Shown here one piece after another: positions 18,266 through 26,880 of a stretch of 51,292 bases of DNA. The stretch's first letter is position 1; the number at the start of each line of letters is the position of its first letter. Under the pieces are notes generated by a model. The model worked only from the letters and a program-made list of their open reading frames with translations. It did no database searches and was not told the DNA's origin. Origin of the DNA: Candidatus Merdivicinus intestinigallinarum (GTDB lineage Bacteria; Bacillota; Clostridia; Oscillospirales; Ruminococcaceae); contig DVOW01000024.1 of NCBI GenBank assembly GCA_018713335.1, forward strand, positions 1 to 51,292. Reading direction: 5' to 3'. A program made the translations under genes and the position numbers.

Positions 18266-19180
18266 TCACGGGCTGCCGTACTCCCCCTGCAGACTGAGGA
18301 CGGTGAGGTAGGCCAGGCAGAAGTCCTCGTCCGCGAGCGCCTGCCCCCAATCCAACCGAAGGAAGTCCCCCTCCAGCAGCCCGCGCTTCTCCGCCTCCCG
18401 GCGCGGGAGGGCGATGCGGACGGTCGCGCCCGCGTATTCCTGCCCGAGGAAAAGGCTGCCGTACAGCGCGTCCCCCGTCTCCCCGCGGAACACCGCCAGG
18501 AATTCGCCCGCTTCCGTCCTGCACCGGGCGGTCAGGAGGATGTCGCCGTCCGCGTCCTCCGCGTACTGCTTGTCGGTGAAGACGGCGGGGCTCAGGAGGG
18601 TGACAGTCGAAACGGGGCGGCTCCCCTGCCAGTGCCGCCAGCCGAGCGCGCCCGCCAGGATGAGCAGCGCTGCGGCTGCCCCGGCGCATATCCGCTTGCG
18701 GCGGGAGGCGCGGGCGAGGTTTTTACGGGCGGTTTGGGAAAGGCGGCGCTTTTCCTCCCGGGTGAGGCCGTCCTCCCGCCCGAAATCCGGTTCGGCGTCC
18801 GCGCAGGTTTTGGGGCAGCCCTGCCGCAGCACCGCCTGCGCGAGGGAAGCGCCGTCCTGCCAGCCCTTCCCGGCGAGCCGCCCCAGAGCGTCTGCGTTTT
18901 CCGCCGCCCGCCCGGCTTCCTCTTTGAGCTGCGCGATGCGGGAGGCGAGGATGGCGTCCGCGTCCCCGCCGTCCAGCAGGAGGGCAATCTCCTCGAGGGA
19001 AAAGCCGCGGCTCCGCAGCGCGGCAATTTGCTGCAGGCGGGCAAGGTCTTCCTCGCCGTATTCGCGGTAGGTCCGCCCCCGCCGTCGCTCGCTCGCGGGG
19101 TGCAGCAGCCCCCGTTCTAAATAAAGCCGCACCGCCCGTTCGGTCAAGCCGGTTTTCTCGCAGATTTCCTTGATTTTCAA
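18266..19180 (-). CDS. Membrane-anchored MerR-family regulator
   Basis: A 304-residue protein. The N-terminus is a complete MerR winged helix (IKEICEKTGLTERAVRLYLE, then YREYGEEDLARLQQIAALR) with a following coiled coil to about 100. A basic stretch (ARKNLARASRRKR) precedes one hydrophobic span (about 163-181, AGAAAALLILAGALG), and about 120 residues lie beyond, presumably outside the membrane. Soluble MerR proteins carry the sensor in the cytoplasm, so this looks like a one-component transmembrane sensor. Its DNA is richer in G+C than its neighbours, with many GCG and CGC codons, which suggests recent transfer. No clear partner gene is adjacent. Confidence 0.8.
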   Translation of the reverse strand: MKIKEICEKTGLTERAVRLYLERGLLHPASERRRGRTYREYGEEDLARLQQIAALRSRGFSLEEIALLLDGGDADAILASRIAQLKEEAGRAAENADALGRLAGKGWQDGASLAQAVLRQGCPKTCADAEPDFGREDGLTREEKRRLSQTARKNLARASRRKRICAGAAAALLILAGALGWRHWQGSRPVSTVTLLSPAVFTDKQYAEDADGDILLTARCRTEAGEFLAVFRGETGDALYGSLFLGQEYAGATVRIALPRREAEKRGLLEGDFLRLDWGQALADEDFCLAYLTVLSLQGEYGSP

Positions 19181-19291
19181 AAAAATCCTCCCCTTTCTGC
19201 CTTCAGCATATCATCTGACCCTGGGGCAGTGTCAAGGTTTTTTTGAAATTTTCCGCAAAAATGTCAAGATCCAAAATATGTCAAAATCTGT

Positions 19292-19753
19292 TCATATCCC
19301 ATACTTCCGGCTGAAATAGAAGGTCATTCCCCCTTTCAGGGCCAGAACAGCCAGCAGCGCGGCAAACAGGGCGTAAAAGGCCTCCATGCTGACAAAAGCC
19401 AGGACTACCGCCCCGTTGGCAAACAGGAACAACAGGCAGCCGGCCGCCGTTCCCCCGCTTTTATCGGAAATCAATATGCGGCGTTCGTCCATTTCCCGGC
19501 GGCGCTGCTCCGAGGCCTGTTCCCGGTCCCGCAGGAATTTCTTGTTCCGGTGGATGAGCCAAAGCCCGGCGATCATCTCCCCAAACAGGATGAAACTGGC
19601 ATAGCTGCGGGCAAACTCCGTTTGGGTCCGGCTGTCCAGCAGGATCCCCCTGCTGCTCAGTTCCCCCAGGACAAAAACAGCGGCGGCGCAGAGCAGGACA
19701 AGTCCCCGCAGAAGCCAGATCCGCCCTTTGATCTTCGCCAGATACCTTTCCAT
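19292..19753 (-). CDS. Small four-span membrane protein paired with an XRE regulator
   Basis: A 153-residue protein with two hairpins of membrane spans (about 12-32 and 45-65; 104-122 and 127-145) separated by a highly charged loop (RDREQASEQRRREMDER). The ATG at 19753 uses the GGAGGAG inside the end of the preceding XRE gene, whose stop is two bases upstream, so the two are translationally coupled. XRE-plus-membrane-protein pairs of this kind are common in Firmicutes and sometimes respond to envelope stress or antimicrobial peptides. Function unknown; I do not recognise a named family. Confidence 0.75.
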   Translation of the reverse strand: MERYLAKIKGRIWLLRGLVLLCAAAVFVLGELSSRGILLDSRTQTEFARSYASFILFGEMIAGLWLIHRNKKFLRDREQASEQRRREMDERRILISDKSGGTAAGCLLFLFANGAVVLAFVSMEAFYALFAALLAVLALKGGMTFYFSRKYGI

Positions 19754-19755
19754 TT

Positions 19756-19959
19756 TCACTCCTCCATTTCCGAAAAATCGAACACTTCCTCGATGGTCAG
19801 CCGGAAATACCGGGCAATTTTGTACGCCAGGGTCAGGGAAGCGGTGTATTTCCCGATCTCGATGGACGTAATGGTCTGCCGGGTGGTCCCCACTGCCCTG
19901 GCCAGCTCCTCCTGGGACAGCTTCCGTTCCTTCCGAAGCTCCCGGATTTGGTTTTTCAT
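19756..19959 (-). CDS. XRE-family helix-turn-helix regulator
   Basis: A 67-residue single-domain Cro/C1 regulator: KNQIRELRKERKLSQEELAR, then TTRQTITSIEIGKYTASL covers the helix-turn-helix, and FRLTIEEVFDFSE ends it, as in many short clostridial regulators. The ATG at 19959 follows AAGGGGGAG. Upstream is a consensus promoter overlain by three evenly spaced TTTGCAA sites, so it probably represses its own transcription together with the coupled membrane protein gene. Confidence 0.88.
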   Translation of the reverse strand: MKNQIRELRKERKLSQEELARAVGTTRQTITSIEIGKYTASLTLAYKIARYFRLTIEEVFDFSEMEE

Positions 19960-19989
19960 GGGCTCCCCCTTCCTTTTTGACAAGTTCCC

Positions 19990-20042
19990 TTTGCAATTTT
20001 AGTATAGCTTGCTTTGCAAAAAATGTCAAGTATATTTTGCAA
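19990..20042 (-). promoter_or_regulatory. Promoter of the XRE pair with three phased TTTGCAA sites
   Basis: On the minus strand TTGACA (20024-20029), a 17-base spacer and TATACT (20001-20006). TTTGCAA occurs at 19990-19996, 20013-20019 and 20036-20042, exactly 23 bases apart: upstream of -35, within the spacer, and just past -10. Confidence 0.8.
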
Positions 20043-20121
20043 AAAATCAGGTCCCTTTGATTGGAAAAAGACAGGTATTTTCACTTTATCCTAAAACACA
20101 AAATTTTCTTTTGAAAATACC

Positions 20122-20150
20122 TTGACAAAGAAAAAATAATGTGGTAATAT
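20122..20150 (+). promoter_or_regulatory. Promoter of the leucine operon
   Basis: TTGACA, a 17-base spacer, then TAATAT. The start of the T-box leader falls about seven bases beyond. Confidence 0.85.
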
Positions 20151-20156
20151 AACAAC

Positions 20157-20446
20157 ATCATCATTGAAAAAGGCGTTGATGGGGAAACGGTGTTTCCAAA
20201 GGGCTTCAGAGAGCTGCCGGCTGGTGCGAGGCAGTGCCTGGGAAATGGACCGGCTGGCCCCTGAGCCGCCCGCCAAACGGGGCGATGCCCTCAGTAGGCC
20301 GGGCCGGGACTCCCCCTCCGTTATCAAAGGGGGCCTGTTCGCCGGGAACGGCCGATGGGAAAAGGGGGCGCACTGCGCCAACAAGAATGGTACCGCGGAA
20401 GCACAGGCTTTCGTTTCTTGCAGCTGTAAGAAACGAAGGCTTTTTT
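20157..20446 (+). ncRNA. T-box leader (tRNA-sensing riboswitch) of leuACDB
   Basis: The signature ATGGTACCGCGG (antiterminator bulge pairing with the tRNA end) is at 20387-20398. Directly after it is a terminator stem, TTTCGTTTCTT/AAGAAACGA (about 20409-20438), ending in TTTTTTG. Upstream, GTTGATGGGGA (about 20175) and the AGAGAG ... GGTGCGAG block (20208-20240) are stem I landmarks. The usual AGTA next to the first motif is not obvious. Uncharged leucine tRNA is the expected ligand from the genes downstream; I could not fix the specifier triplet by eye. Confidence 0.88.
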
Positions 20447-20477
20447 GTTTATCCTGCCAACGAGAAAGGATGCTGTT

Positions 20478-22148
20478 ATGAAACACGCTGAAAAATACGC
20501 CGTCCAATACTACCTGCCGCCGGAAACCCCGGAAAAGCCCCTGGGGAAATGGATGAAGAAGGACCACATTGAAAAGCCGCCCATCTGGTGCAGCGTGGAC
20601 CTGCGGGATGGGAACCAGTCCCTCATCACCCCCATGAATCTGGAAGAAAAGGTGGAATTTTTCAAGCTCCTGTGCAGAATCGGCTTCAAGGAGATCGAAG
20701 TGGGCTTCCCGGCGGCGTCGGAAACGGAATACCAGTTTTTACGGACGCTGATTGAGGAAAACCTGATTCCTGACGACGTGACGGTGCAGGTTCTCACCCA
20801 GTCCCGGGAGCATATCATTGAAAAGACCTTCGCGGCTCTGGAAGGCTGCAAAAAAGCCATTGTCCACCTGTATAACTCCACCTCCGTGGCCCAGCGGCAG
20901 CAGGTTTTCCGCAAATCCAAGGAGGAGATCCTCCAGATCGCCGTGGACGGGGCGAAGCTCTTCGCGGAACACGCCGAGAGCTTCCCCGGGGACCTGCGGT
21001 TTGAGTATTCCCCGGAGAGCTTTACCGGCACCGAGCCGGAATATGCGCTGGAAGTCTGCAACGCCGTCCTGGATATCTGGAAGCCGACGGCGGAGAAAAA
21101 GGTCATCATCAACCTGCCGGTGACGGTGCAGCTTTCCATGCCCCACGTTTACGCCAACCAGGTGGAATACATCTCCGAAAACCTGAAATACCGGGAAAAC
21201 GTCATCCTCTCCCTCCACCCTCACAACGACCGGGGCTGCGCCGTGGCGGATACGGAAATGGCGCTGCTGGCCGGGGCGGAACGGGTGGAAGGGACCCTGT
21301 TCGGCAACGGGGAGCGCACCGGCAACGTGGACATCATCACCCTGGCCATGAACATGTACGCCCAGGGGGTGGAGCCGGGGCTGGACTTTTCCGATTTGCC
21401 TTCCATTACGGACACCTACGAAACCGTCACCGGCATGAAGGTGGGCGAGCGTCAGCCCTATTCCGGCGCTTTGGTCTTCGCGGCCTTTTCCGGCTCCCAT
21501 CAGGACGCCATCGCCAAGGGCATGAAATGGCGGGAGGAGCAGGGCGGCTCCGGCTGGAACGTCCCCTATCTGCCCATTGACCCGGCGGATGTGGGGCGGG
21601 AGTACCAGACCGACGTCATCCGCATCAATTCTCAGTCGGGCAAAGGCGGTATCGGCTACCTGCTGGAACGGAACTACGGCTACGACCTGCCGCCCAAAAT
21701 GCGGGAGGACGTGGGCTACACCGTCAAAAGCGTATCCGACCATCTCCACAAGGAGCTTTCCCCGGACGAAGTGGCGGAAATCTTCCGCAGCCGGTATATC
21801 AACTACTTTACCCCCATCGACGTGGTGGAGGCCCACTTCTCCCAGGTGGGCGGCCTGTCCACGGTGATTACCGTGCAAGTTGGAGAAGAAAAGCACATCT
21901 TTAAGGCCGCCGGCAACGGCCGTCTGGACGCCATCAGCAACGCTTTGAAAGCCAACCTTGGCCTGGAATACGAGCTGGTGACCTATAAAGAGCACGCCCT
22001 CCAGACCGGCTCCAACGCCCAGGCCATCGCCTATGTGGCCATCCGCTACGGGGACGGGAAAATCAGCTGGGGCGCGGGCACCCACGACGACATTATGGCC
22101 GCATCTGTAAACGCCCTGGTTTCCGCCATCAACCGGCGGCAGCTTTGA
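20478..22148 (+). CDS. leuA: 2-isopropylmalate synthase
   Basis: A 556-residue enzyme of the long (LeuA2-like) class that condenses acetyl-CoA with 2-oxoisovalerate, the first committed step to leucine. The TIM barrel begins at WCSVDLRDGNQSL with the metal-binding Asp in RDGNQ. HPHNDRGCAVAD carries the two His ligands, and GNGERTGNVD is conserved. The C-terminal part (about 420-550) is the leucine-binding regulatory domain. The ATG at 20478 follows GAAAGGATGCTGTT. It is the first gene after the T-box, so it is controlled both by tRNA charging and, as in the family, by leucine feedback. Confidence 0.96.
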   Translation: MKHAEKYAVQYYLPPETPEKPLGKWMKKDHIEKPPIWCSVDLRDGNQSLITPMNLEEKVEFFKLLCRIGFKEIEVGFPAASETEYQFLRTLIEENLIPDDVTVQVLTQSREHIIEKTFAALEGCKKAIVHLYNSTSVAQRQQVFRKSKEEILQIAVDGAKLFAEHAESFPGDLRFEYSPESFTGTEPEYALEVCNAVLDIWKPTAEKKVIINLPVTVQLSMPHVYANQVEYISENLKYRENVILSLHPHNDRGCAVADTEMALLAGAERVEGTLFGNGERTGNVDIITLAMNMYAQGVEPGLDFSDLPSITDTYETVTGMKVGERQPYSGALVFAAFSGSHQDAIAKGMKWREEQGGSGWNVPYLPIDPADVGREYQTDVIRINSQSGKGGIGYLLERNYGYDLPPKMREDVGYTVKSVSDHLHKELSPDEVAEIFRSRYINYFTPIDVVEAHFSQVGGLSTVITVQVGEEKHIFKAAGNGRLDAISNALKANLGLEYELVTYKEHALQTGSNAQAIAYVAIRYGDGKISWGAGTHDDIMAASVNALVSAINRRQL

Positions 22149-22166
22149 ACAGAAAGGATGAATCCT

Positions 22167-23450
22167 ATGGGAATGACAATGACGCAGAAAATCCTGGCGG
22201 CCCACGCGGGGCTGCCGGAGGTCCGGGCGGGCCAGCTCATCCGGGCAAAGCTCAGCATGGTCCTGGGCAACGACATCACCTCCCCCGTTGCCATCAACGA
22301 GTTTGAAAAAGCGGGGTTCCCCGGGGTGTTCGACCGGGAAAAAATCGCCCTGGTCATGGACCATTTCGCCCCCAACAAGGACATCAAGGCGGCGGAGCAG
22401 TGCAAGCAGTGCCGCACCTTCGCCCGGCGGTTTGACGTAAAAAACTACTTTGACGTGGGGGAAATGGGCATTGAACACGCCCTCCTGCCGGAAAAAGGCT
22501 TGGTGGGCCCCGGGGAATGCATCATCGGGGCGGACTCCCACACCTGCACCTACGGGGCGCTGGGGGCCTTCTCCACCGGCGTCGGCTCCACCGACATGGC
22601 GGCAGGCATGGCCACCGGGGAGGCCTGGTTCAAGGTCCCTTCCGCCATCCGGTTTGTGCTGACGGGGAAATTGGGCCCCTGTGTTTCCGGAAAAGACGTG
22701 ATCCTCCACATCATCGGCAGAATCGGGGTGGACGGGGCGCTGTACAAATCCATGGAATTCACCGGCCCGGGCCTTGCCAGCCTTTCCATGGACGACCGGC
22801 TGTGCATCGCCAACATGGCCATTGAAGCCGGGGCCAAAAACGGCATTTTCGAGGTGGACCAGATCACCTTAGACTATGTAACAGGCCGGGTAGATCGGGA
22901 ATTTACCGTTTACCAGGCGGATGAAGACGCCCCTTACGACCGGACCATGGAAATCGACCTGTCGGCCATTGAGCCCACCGTGGCCTTCCCCCACCTGCCG
23001 GAAAACGCCCGGACTTTTGACCAGATTGGGGAGATCCCCATCGACCAGGTGGTCATCGGCTCCTGCACCAACGGCCGGATCTCCGACTTGGCCGCCGCCG
23101 CGGAGATTTTTAAAGGCCGCCATGCCGCTAAAGGCGTGCGGGTCATTATCATCCCCGCCACCCAGGCCATTTACAAGGAGGCCATGAAGCGGGGGTACCT
23201 GGAAATCTTTCTCGACGCCGGGTGCGTTGTTTCCACCCCCACCTGCGGCCCCTGCCTGGGCGGGTATATGGGTATTTTAGCCGCCGGGGAACGCTGCGTC
23301 GCCACCACCAACCGCAATTTCGTGGGCCGCATGGGCCATGTGGACTCGGAAGTCTATCTGGCCAGCCCCGCTGTTGCCGCCGCCTCCGCTGTTGCGGGGA
23401 AAATCGCCGACCCCAGAACGATTTTAGAGAATAAGGAGGGATCCCGATGA
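22167..23450 (+). CDS. leuC: 3-isopropylmalate dehydratase, large subunit
   Basis: A 427-residue aconitase-fold subunit that isomerises 2- to 3-isopropylmalate with LeuD. The three iron-sulfur cluster cysteines are in VIGSCTNGR and [18 protein letters not shown] and MDHFAPNKD are the usual substrate-loop motifs. The ATG at 22167 is nine bases after AGAAAGG; an in-frame ATG at 22158 overlaps that site and is unlikely. It lies 18 bases after leuA, and its TGA overlaps the leuD start as ATGA. The short form matches the LeuC of anaerobic bacteria and archaea. Confidence 0.96.
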   Translation: MGMTMTQKILAAHAGLPEVRAGQLIRAKLSMVLGNDITSPVAINEFEKAGFPGVFDREKIALVMDHFAPNKDIKAAEQCKQCRTFARRFDVKNYFDVGEMGIEHALLPEKGLVGPGECIIGADSHTCTYGALGAFSTGVGSTDMAAGMATGEAWFKVPSAIRFVLTGKLGPCVSGKDVILHIIGRIGVDGALYKSMEFTGPGLASLSMDDRLCIANMAIEAGAKNGIFEVDQITLDYVTGRVDREFTVYQADEDAPYDRTMEIDLSAIEPTVAFPHLPENARTFDQIGEIPIDQVVIGSCTNGRISDLAAAAEIFKGRHAAKGVRVIIIPATQAIYKEAMKRGYLEIFLDAGCVVSTPTCGPCLGGYMGILAAGERCVATTNRNFVGRMGHVDSEVYLASPAVAAASAVAGKIADPRTILENKEGSR

Positions 23451-23929
23451 ACGCCCAAGGTTTTGCACATAAATACGGGGACAATGTGGATACTGACGTG
23501 ATCATCCCGGCCCGTTATCTGAACACCGCCGACCCCAAGGAGCTGGCGGCCCACTGCATGGAGGACATCGACAAGGCGTTCCGCCAGAAAGCAAAGCCCG
23601 GCGACCTGATCGTGGGGGGATTAAACTTCGGCTGCGGCTCCTCCCGGGAGCACGCCCCCATGGCCATCAAGGCCAGCGGCGTTTCCTGCGTCATCGCCAA
23701 AACCTTCGCCCGGATTTTTTACCGCAACGCCATCAACATCGGCCTGCCCATTCTGGAATGCCCGGAAGCCAGCGAAAAAATCCAAGACGGGGACGAAATC
23801 GCCGTGGATTTTGACACCGGCGTCATCCAGAACCTCACCCGGAAGGAAGAGTACCAGGCGGAGCCTTTCCCGGATTTCATCAAGGAAATCATCCAAAAAG
23901 GCGGCCTTTTAAAATCCCTCAGCAAATAA
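23447..23929 (+). CDS. leuD: 3-isopropylmalate dehydratase, small subunit
   Basis: A 160-residue swivel-domain subunit that completes the LeuCD active site. [16 protein letters not shown] opens it and [10 protein letters not shown] is the substrate-binding loop; [11 protein letters not shown] is also conserved. The length is the short form expected with this LeuC. It starts four bases inside leuC and is followed after 12 bases by leuB, so expression is tightly coupled. Confidence 0.96.
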   Translation: MNAQGFAHKYGDNVDTDVIIPARYLNTADPKELAAHCMEDIDKAFRQKAKPGDLIVGGLNFGCGSSREHAPMAIKASGVSCVIAKTFARIFYRNAINIGLPILECPEASEKIQDGDEIAVDFDTGVIQNLTRKEEYQAEPFPDFIKEIIQKGGLLKSLSK

Positions 23930-23941
23930 GGAGCATCCTTT

Positions 23942-25015
23942 ATGAAGAAAACCATCACCGTCATCCGGGGCGACGGCATCGGCCCGGAAATCATCGAGCA
24001 GGCCCTAAAGGTCCTGGACAAAATCGGGGAAAAGTTCGGCCATAGCTTCCAGTACCAGGAGATCCTGGCCGGGGGCGCCGCCATTGACGCCTGCGGCACC
24101 TCCCTTCCCCCGGAATCCCTGGAAAAGTGCCTCCGCTGCGACAGCGTCCTGCTGGGGGCGGTGGGCGGCCCCAAATGGGACGGAGTCCCCAAGGAGATCC
24201 GGCCGGAAGCCGCCCTTTTGGGCATTCGTTCCGCCATGGGACTTTACGCCAACCTGCGCCCGGCGAGGCTCTTTCCCCAGCTGGCCGGAGCCTCCCCCTT
24301 AAAGGCGGAAATCGTGGAAAAGGGCATTGACCTGATGATGGTCCGGGAGCTCATTGGCGGGGCTTATTTCGGGGAGCACCGCACGGTTCTGGAAAACGGC
24401 GAAGAAACGGCCCATGACGACATGACGTATGCGGAGCATGAAATCGACCGGATCGCCCGGAGGGCTTTTCAGATTGCCCGGAAACGCTCCGGCCGGGTGG
24501 TTTCCGTGGATAAGGCCAACGTCCTGGACACCTCCCGGCTGTGGCGGAAGGTGGTGCACCGGGCTGCCGCCGAATTTCCCGATGTGGAGTGCGCGGATAT
24601 GCTGGTGGATAACGCTGCCATGCAGCTGGTGAAAAACCCTTCCCAGTTTGACGTCATTGTCACGGAAAACCTGTTTGGAGATATTTTGTCCGACGAAGCC
24701 AGCATGATTACCGGTTCCATCGGCATGATGGCCTCGGCCTCCTTGGGGGACGGAACCCGGGGCATGTACGAGCCCATCCACGGCTCCGCGCCGGACATCG
24801 CCGGAAGGGATTTGGCAAACCCCATTGGGACCATCCTTTCGGCGGCCATGATGCTCCGGTATTCCTTTGACATGGACAAGGAGGCGGACTGCATCGAACA
24901 GGCGGTAAACGCCGTTTTGGACGCCGGGTACCGCACCGCCGACTGCATGAGCGAAGGCTGCACGAAGCTTTCCTGCTCGGCCATGGGCCAACGGATTCTG
25001 GAAAGCCTGTTCTAA
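23942..25015 (+). CDS. leuB: 3-isopropylmalate dehydrogenase
   Basis: A 357-residue NAD-dependent beta-decarboxylating dehydrogenase. ITVIRGDGIGPEII opens the chain, and VGGPKWD is the conserved substrate-side loop. MVRELIGGAYFGEHR contains the catalytic Tyr/substrate-arginine region, and DKANVLDTSRLWR, then SDEASMITGSIG and HGSAPDIAG (NAD-binding) follow in order. The ATG is preceded by TAAGGAGCATCCTTT. It is the last gene of the leucine operon; a hairpin cassette starts about 40 bases after its stop. Confidence 0.96.
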   Translation: MKKTITVIRGDGIGPEIIEQALKVLDKIGEKFGHSFQYQEILAGGAAIDACGTSLPPESLEKCLRCDSVLLGAVGGPKWDGVPKEIRPEAALLGIRSAMGLYANLRPARLFPQLAGASPLKAEIVEKGIDLMMVRELIGGAYFGEHRTVLENGEETAHDDMTYAEHEIDRIARRAFQIARKRSGRVVSVDKANVLDTSRLWRKVVHRAAAEFPDVECADMLVDNAAMQLVKNPSQFDVIVTENLFGDILSDEASMITGSIGMMASASLGDGTRGMYEPIHGSAPDIAGRDLANPIGTILSAAMMLRYSFDMDKEADCIEQAVNAVLDAGYRTADCMSEGCTKLSCSAMGQRILESLF

Positions 25016-25055
25016 AAACTTTTGATAAAGCAAAAATGCATCAAAGAGCGAAATC

Positions 25056-25260
25056 AAAAGTTTTGGTTCAGCTTTTTCAAAAGCTGGCAGGGGTGGAGGG
25101 GATAGAGTCCCTTCCTCGCGCGCCGTCAAGTCTGCTTGGCGGAAAGCAGAACGCGAAAGCCTATCCTTTCGCGGCCCGGCCGCGAACAAAAAGAAAAAAG
25201 GCGGCTCGCAAGCCGCCCGCGGATGACCCCGCGATTTGATTTTACAAAGTAAAATCAAAT
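25056..25260 (-). repeat. Multi-hairpin cassette, type 1, copy 2 (inverted)
   Basis: AAAAGTTTTGG, then stem A CAGCTTTT/AAAAGCTG (25069-25086), B TTCGCGGCC/GGCCGCGAA (25168-25186), C GGCGGCT/AGCCGCC (25200-25217) and CGCGG/CCGCG (25218-25233), and D ATTTGATTTTAC/GTAAAATCAAAT (25234-25260). Order A-B-C-D, opposite to 7919-8085. Confidence 0.85.
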
Positions 25261-25354
25261 TTTAGAATCTTTCGGATTTTTTCACGGCTCATTTGCCTCA
25301 GCAAGCCATATATTTTTGTGTATTTATCAAGAATGGTATTCTGTTTATGAGCTA

Positions 25355-25384
25355 GGCGGCTGTCATCAATCGATGACAGCCGCC
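25355..25384. terminator. Strong hairpin between convergent genes
   Basis: GGCGGCTGTCATC pairs with GATGACAGCCGCC around four bases, a 13-bp perfect stem. CTTTCG follows on the plus strand; no good T-tract on either side. Confidence 0.6.
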
Positions 25385-25404
25385 CTTTCGCGTTTCTCAA
25401 GCTG

Positions 25405-26682
25405 TTACAGAATATAGCTGGTAATGCAGTCGTACCAGCGGACGTAGGTTTCCCCGTTGATGGTCAGGCGTTCTGCGTCCGGCAGCATTTCCGTCCAGCG
25501 CTTGCCGTATTGACGGAAGTTCCAGTCGTCCCGCACAAACTGCCGCCAAAGGATGGTCCGGCCGTTTTGATCCAAATACTGCTCTGCCGCTGTATATTCC
25601 CCGTAATAGGAATGCCAGCCGATAACCCGGATAGTGTCATAGCGTTTTCCGTCAATCGTCACCAAATACCGCCCGACAATGTCCTCCGTCCGTTCTTCCG
25701 ACGCTGCCAGCCCATTTTCTGTTTCCAGGATTTTCCCCTTGGGAGATAATTGGGTTTCCCGGCCGCAGTTATTCTCCCCGTAACCCCATTCCGCCAGGAA
25801 ATCGTCCCCATCCAGAAAAGTCAGGTAGTTGTGAACGCCGTCTTTTTCGTAATCCTCTGCCAGCATCCGGCAATGGGTATCTGTCAGCTGGGCCGCATAA
25901 AAGCAAGTTTTCCCATCCTGTTCTTTGTCAAACCGATGGCGGCGTATTTCCTGCACTTCCACTCCTTCTACCCCGTGAATCATAGCTTTGCGGCGAACCT
26001 TCAGTTCCCGGTACGCAATACGCTGGCGGGTTGCGGCTTCATAATTGGCCCAAGAAAGTTCTTCGCCAATTTTGGGGACAATAAACAATCCCCACAGTTC
26101 CTCCCATTTCACGGAGAAAGGCTCCTTATCCAGTTTTTCAATAGTGTATTCCGGCAATAATTCAGGCAGTTTTTTCATAACGATCGCTCCCTTCTCATCA
26201 GGTGAAAACGGATATTTCTCCCGGAAATGTTTTTTTGCCGTGTGCAGGCGGCTTTTCACCGTCCCCAGGGGGATTTGCAGGCGGCTGGAGATCTGGGCCT
26301 GGGAAAGCTCCCGGAAATAGGTAAGCTCCAATATCTCCCGGTCCTTCCTGTCCAAAAGGGCCATGGTTTCCCGCACCGGGCTCGGCTCTGAAAAGCCCAT
26401 CCGGCCATAAACCAGGTTCCCTTCCGGGACGGAATCCAAGGGGATCTCCTGCGCTTTCCCTTTCGACCGGTAATAGTCGGCGCACTTGCTGCGGGCAATG
26501 CTCAAAATCCAGGCCTTGAAGCGGAGAGGGTCCTTCAAGCCGCTGAATTTCTGAAAAGCGGTGAGGAACACCTCCTGCATCACATCCTCGGCATCGGCCT
26601 TTGCCGGGATCTTGAAATACACGAACCGTTCCACGGCGTTTTTACAGCCATGGAAAAGCGCTTCCCAGGTTTTCATATCCAT
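25405..26682 (-). CDS. ECF-type sigma factor with long C-terminal extension
   Basis: 425 residues. Residues 1-170 form an ECF sigma factor: region 2 (DAEDVMQEVFLTAFQKF, WILSIARSKCADYYR) and region 4 (LLDRKDREILELTYFRELSQAQISSRLQIPLGTVKSRLHTAKKHF). About 250 further residues (GAIVMKKLPELLPEYTIEKL onward) have no membrane span and many aromatic residues, more like a binding or sensor domain than the short SnoaL-type tails of known extended ECFs. The ATG at 26682 follows GGGGGTGAAAGA. No anti-sigma gene is adjacent, so the extension may do that job itself. Alternatively it is a fusion of a sigma gene and a once separate neighbour, since an internal ATG sits at the join. Confidence 0.85.
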   Translation of the reverse strand: MDMKTWEALFHGCKNAVERFVYFKIPAKADAEDVMQEVFLTAFQKFSGLKDPLRFKAWILSIARSKCADYYRSKGKAQEIPLDSVPEGNLVYGRMGFSEPSPVRETMALLDRKDREILELTYFRELSQAQISSRLQIPLGTVKSRLHTAKKHFREKYPFSPDEKGAIVMKKLPELLPEYTIEKLDKEPFSVKWEELWGLFIVPKIGEELSWANYEAATRQRIAYRELKVRRKAMIHGVEGVEVQEIRRHRFDKEQDGKTCFYAAQLTDTHCRMLAEDYEKDGVHNYLTFLDGDDFLAEWGYGENNCGRETQLSPKGKILETENGLAASEERTEDIVGRYLVTIDGKRYDTIRVIGWHSYYGEYTAAEQYLDQNGRTILWRQFVRDDWNFRQYGKRWTEMLPDAERLTINGETYVRWYDCITSYIL

Positions 26683-26833
26683 TCTTTCACCCCCATTCCT
26701 TCGTTCTGGAAACCGGTTTCACTCTTATAGACGGAAAAGTAAGGAAAAAGGTTCAGAAAAATGCAAAAAATTGAAACGGCCCCGGAAGGCCCTATGTATT
26801 AAAAATCCCTTTTCCCCTTTTAAACAGGCAAAA

Positions 26834-26866
26834 ACGGACCGGCAAAAACCGGTCCGTCCTTTTTTC
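26834..26866. terminator. Terminator of proS
   Basis: ACGGACCGG and CCGGTCCGT pair around five bases. On the minus strand TTTTTGCC follows; on the plus strand CCTTTTTTC follows, so it can work both ways. Confidence 0.85.
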
Positions 26867-26880
26867 AGGATATTCCAAAA

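Larger units (their letters stand above)
25016..25404. other. Gene-free spacer between leuB and the sigma factor gene
   Basis: Holds the hairpin cassette at 25056-25260 and a hairpin at 25355-25384. Between 25261 and 25354 I see no clear feature, and no supported gene exists on either strand. Confidence 0.7.

Noticed and set aside
20237-20265. TGG as the T-box specifier, implying tryptophan
   Set aside because: The downstream operon is purely leucine biosynthesis and the alignment by eye is ambiguous, so no codon was assigned.
20739-22709. A 656-codon open frame antisense to leuA and leuC
   Set aside because: Spans two genes with clear homology on the other strand; no start signal and no recognisable domain.
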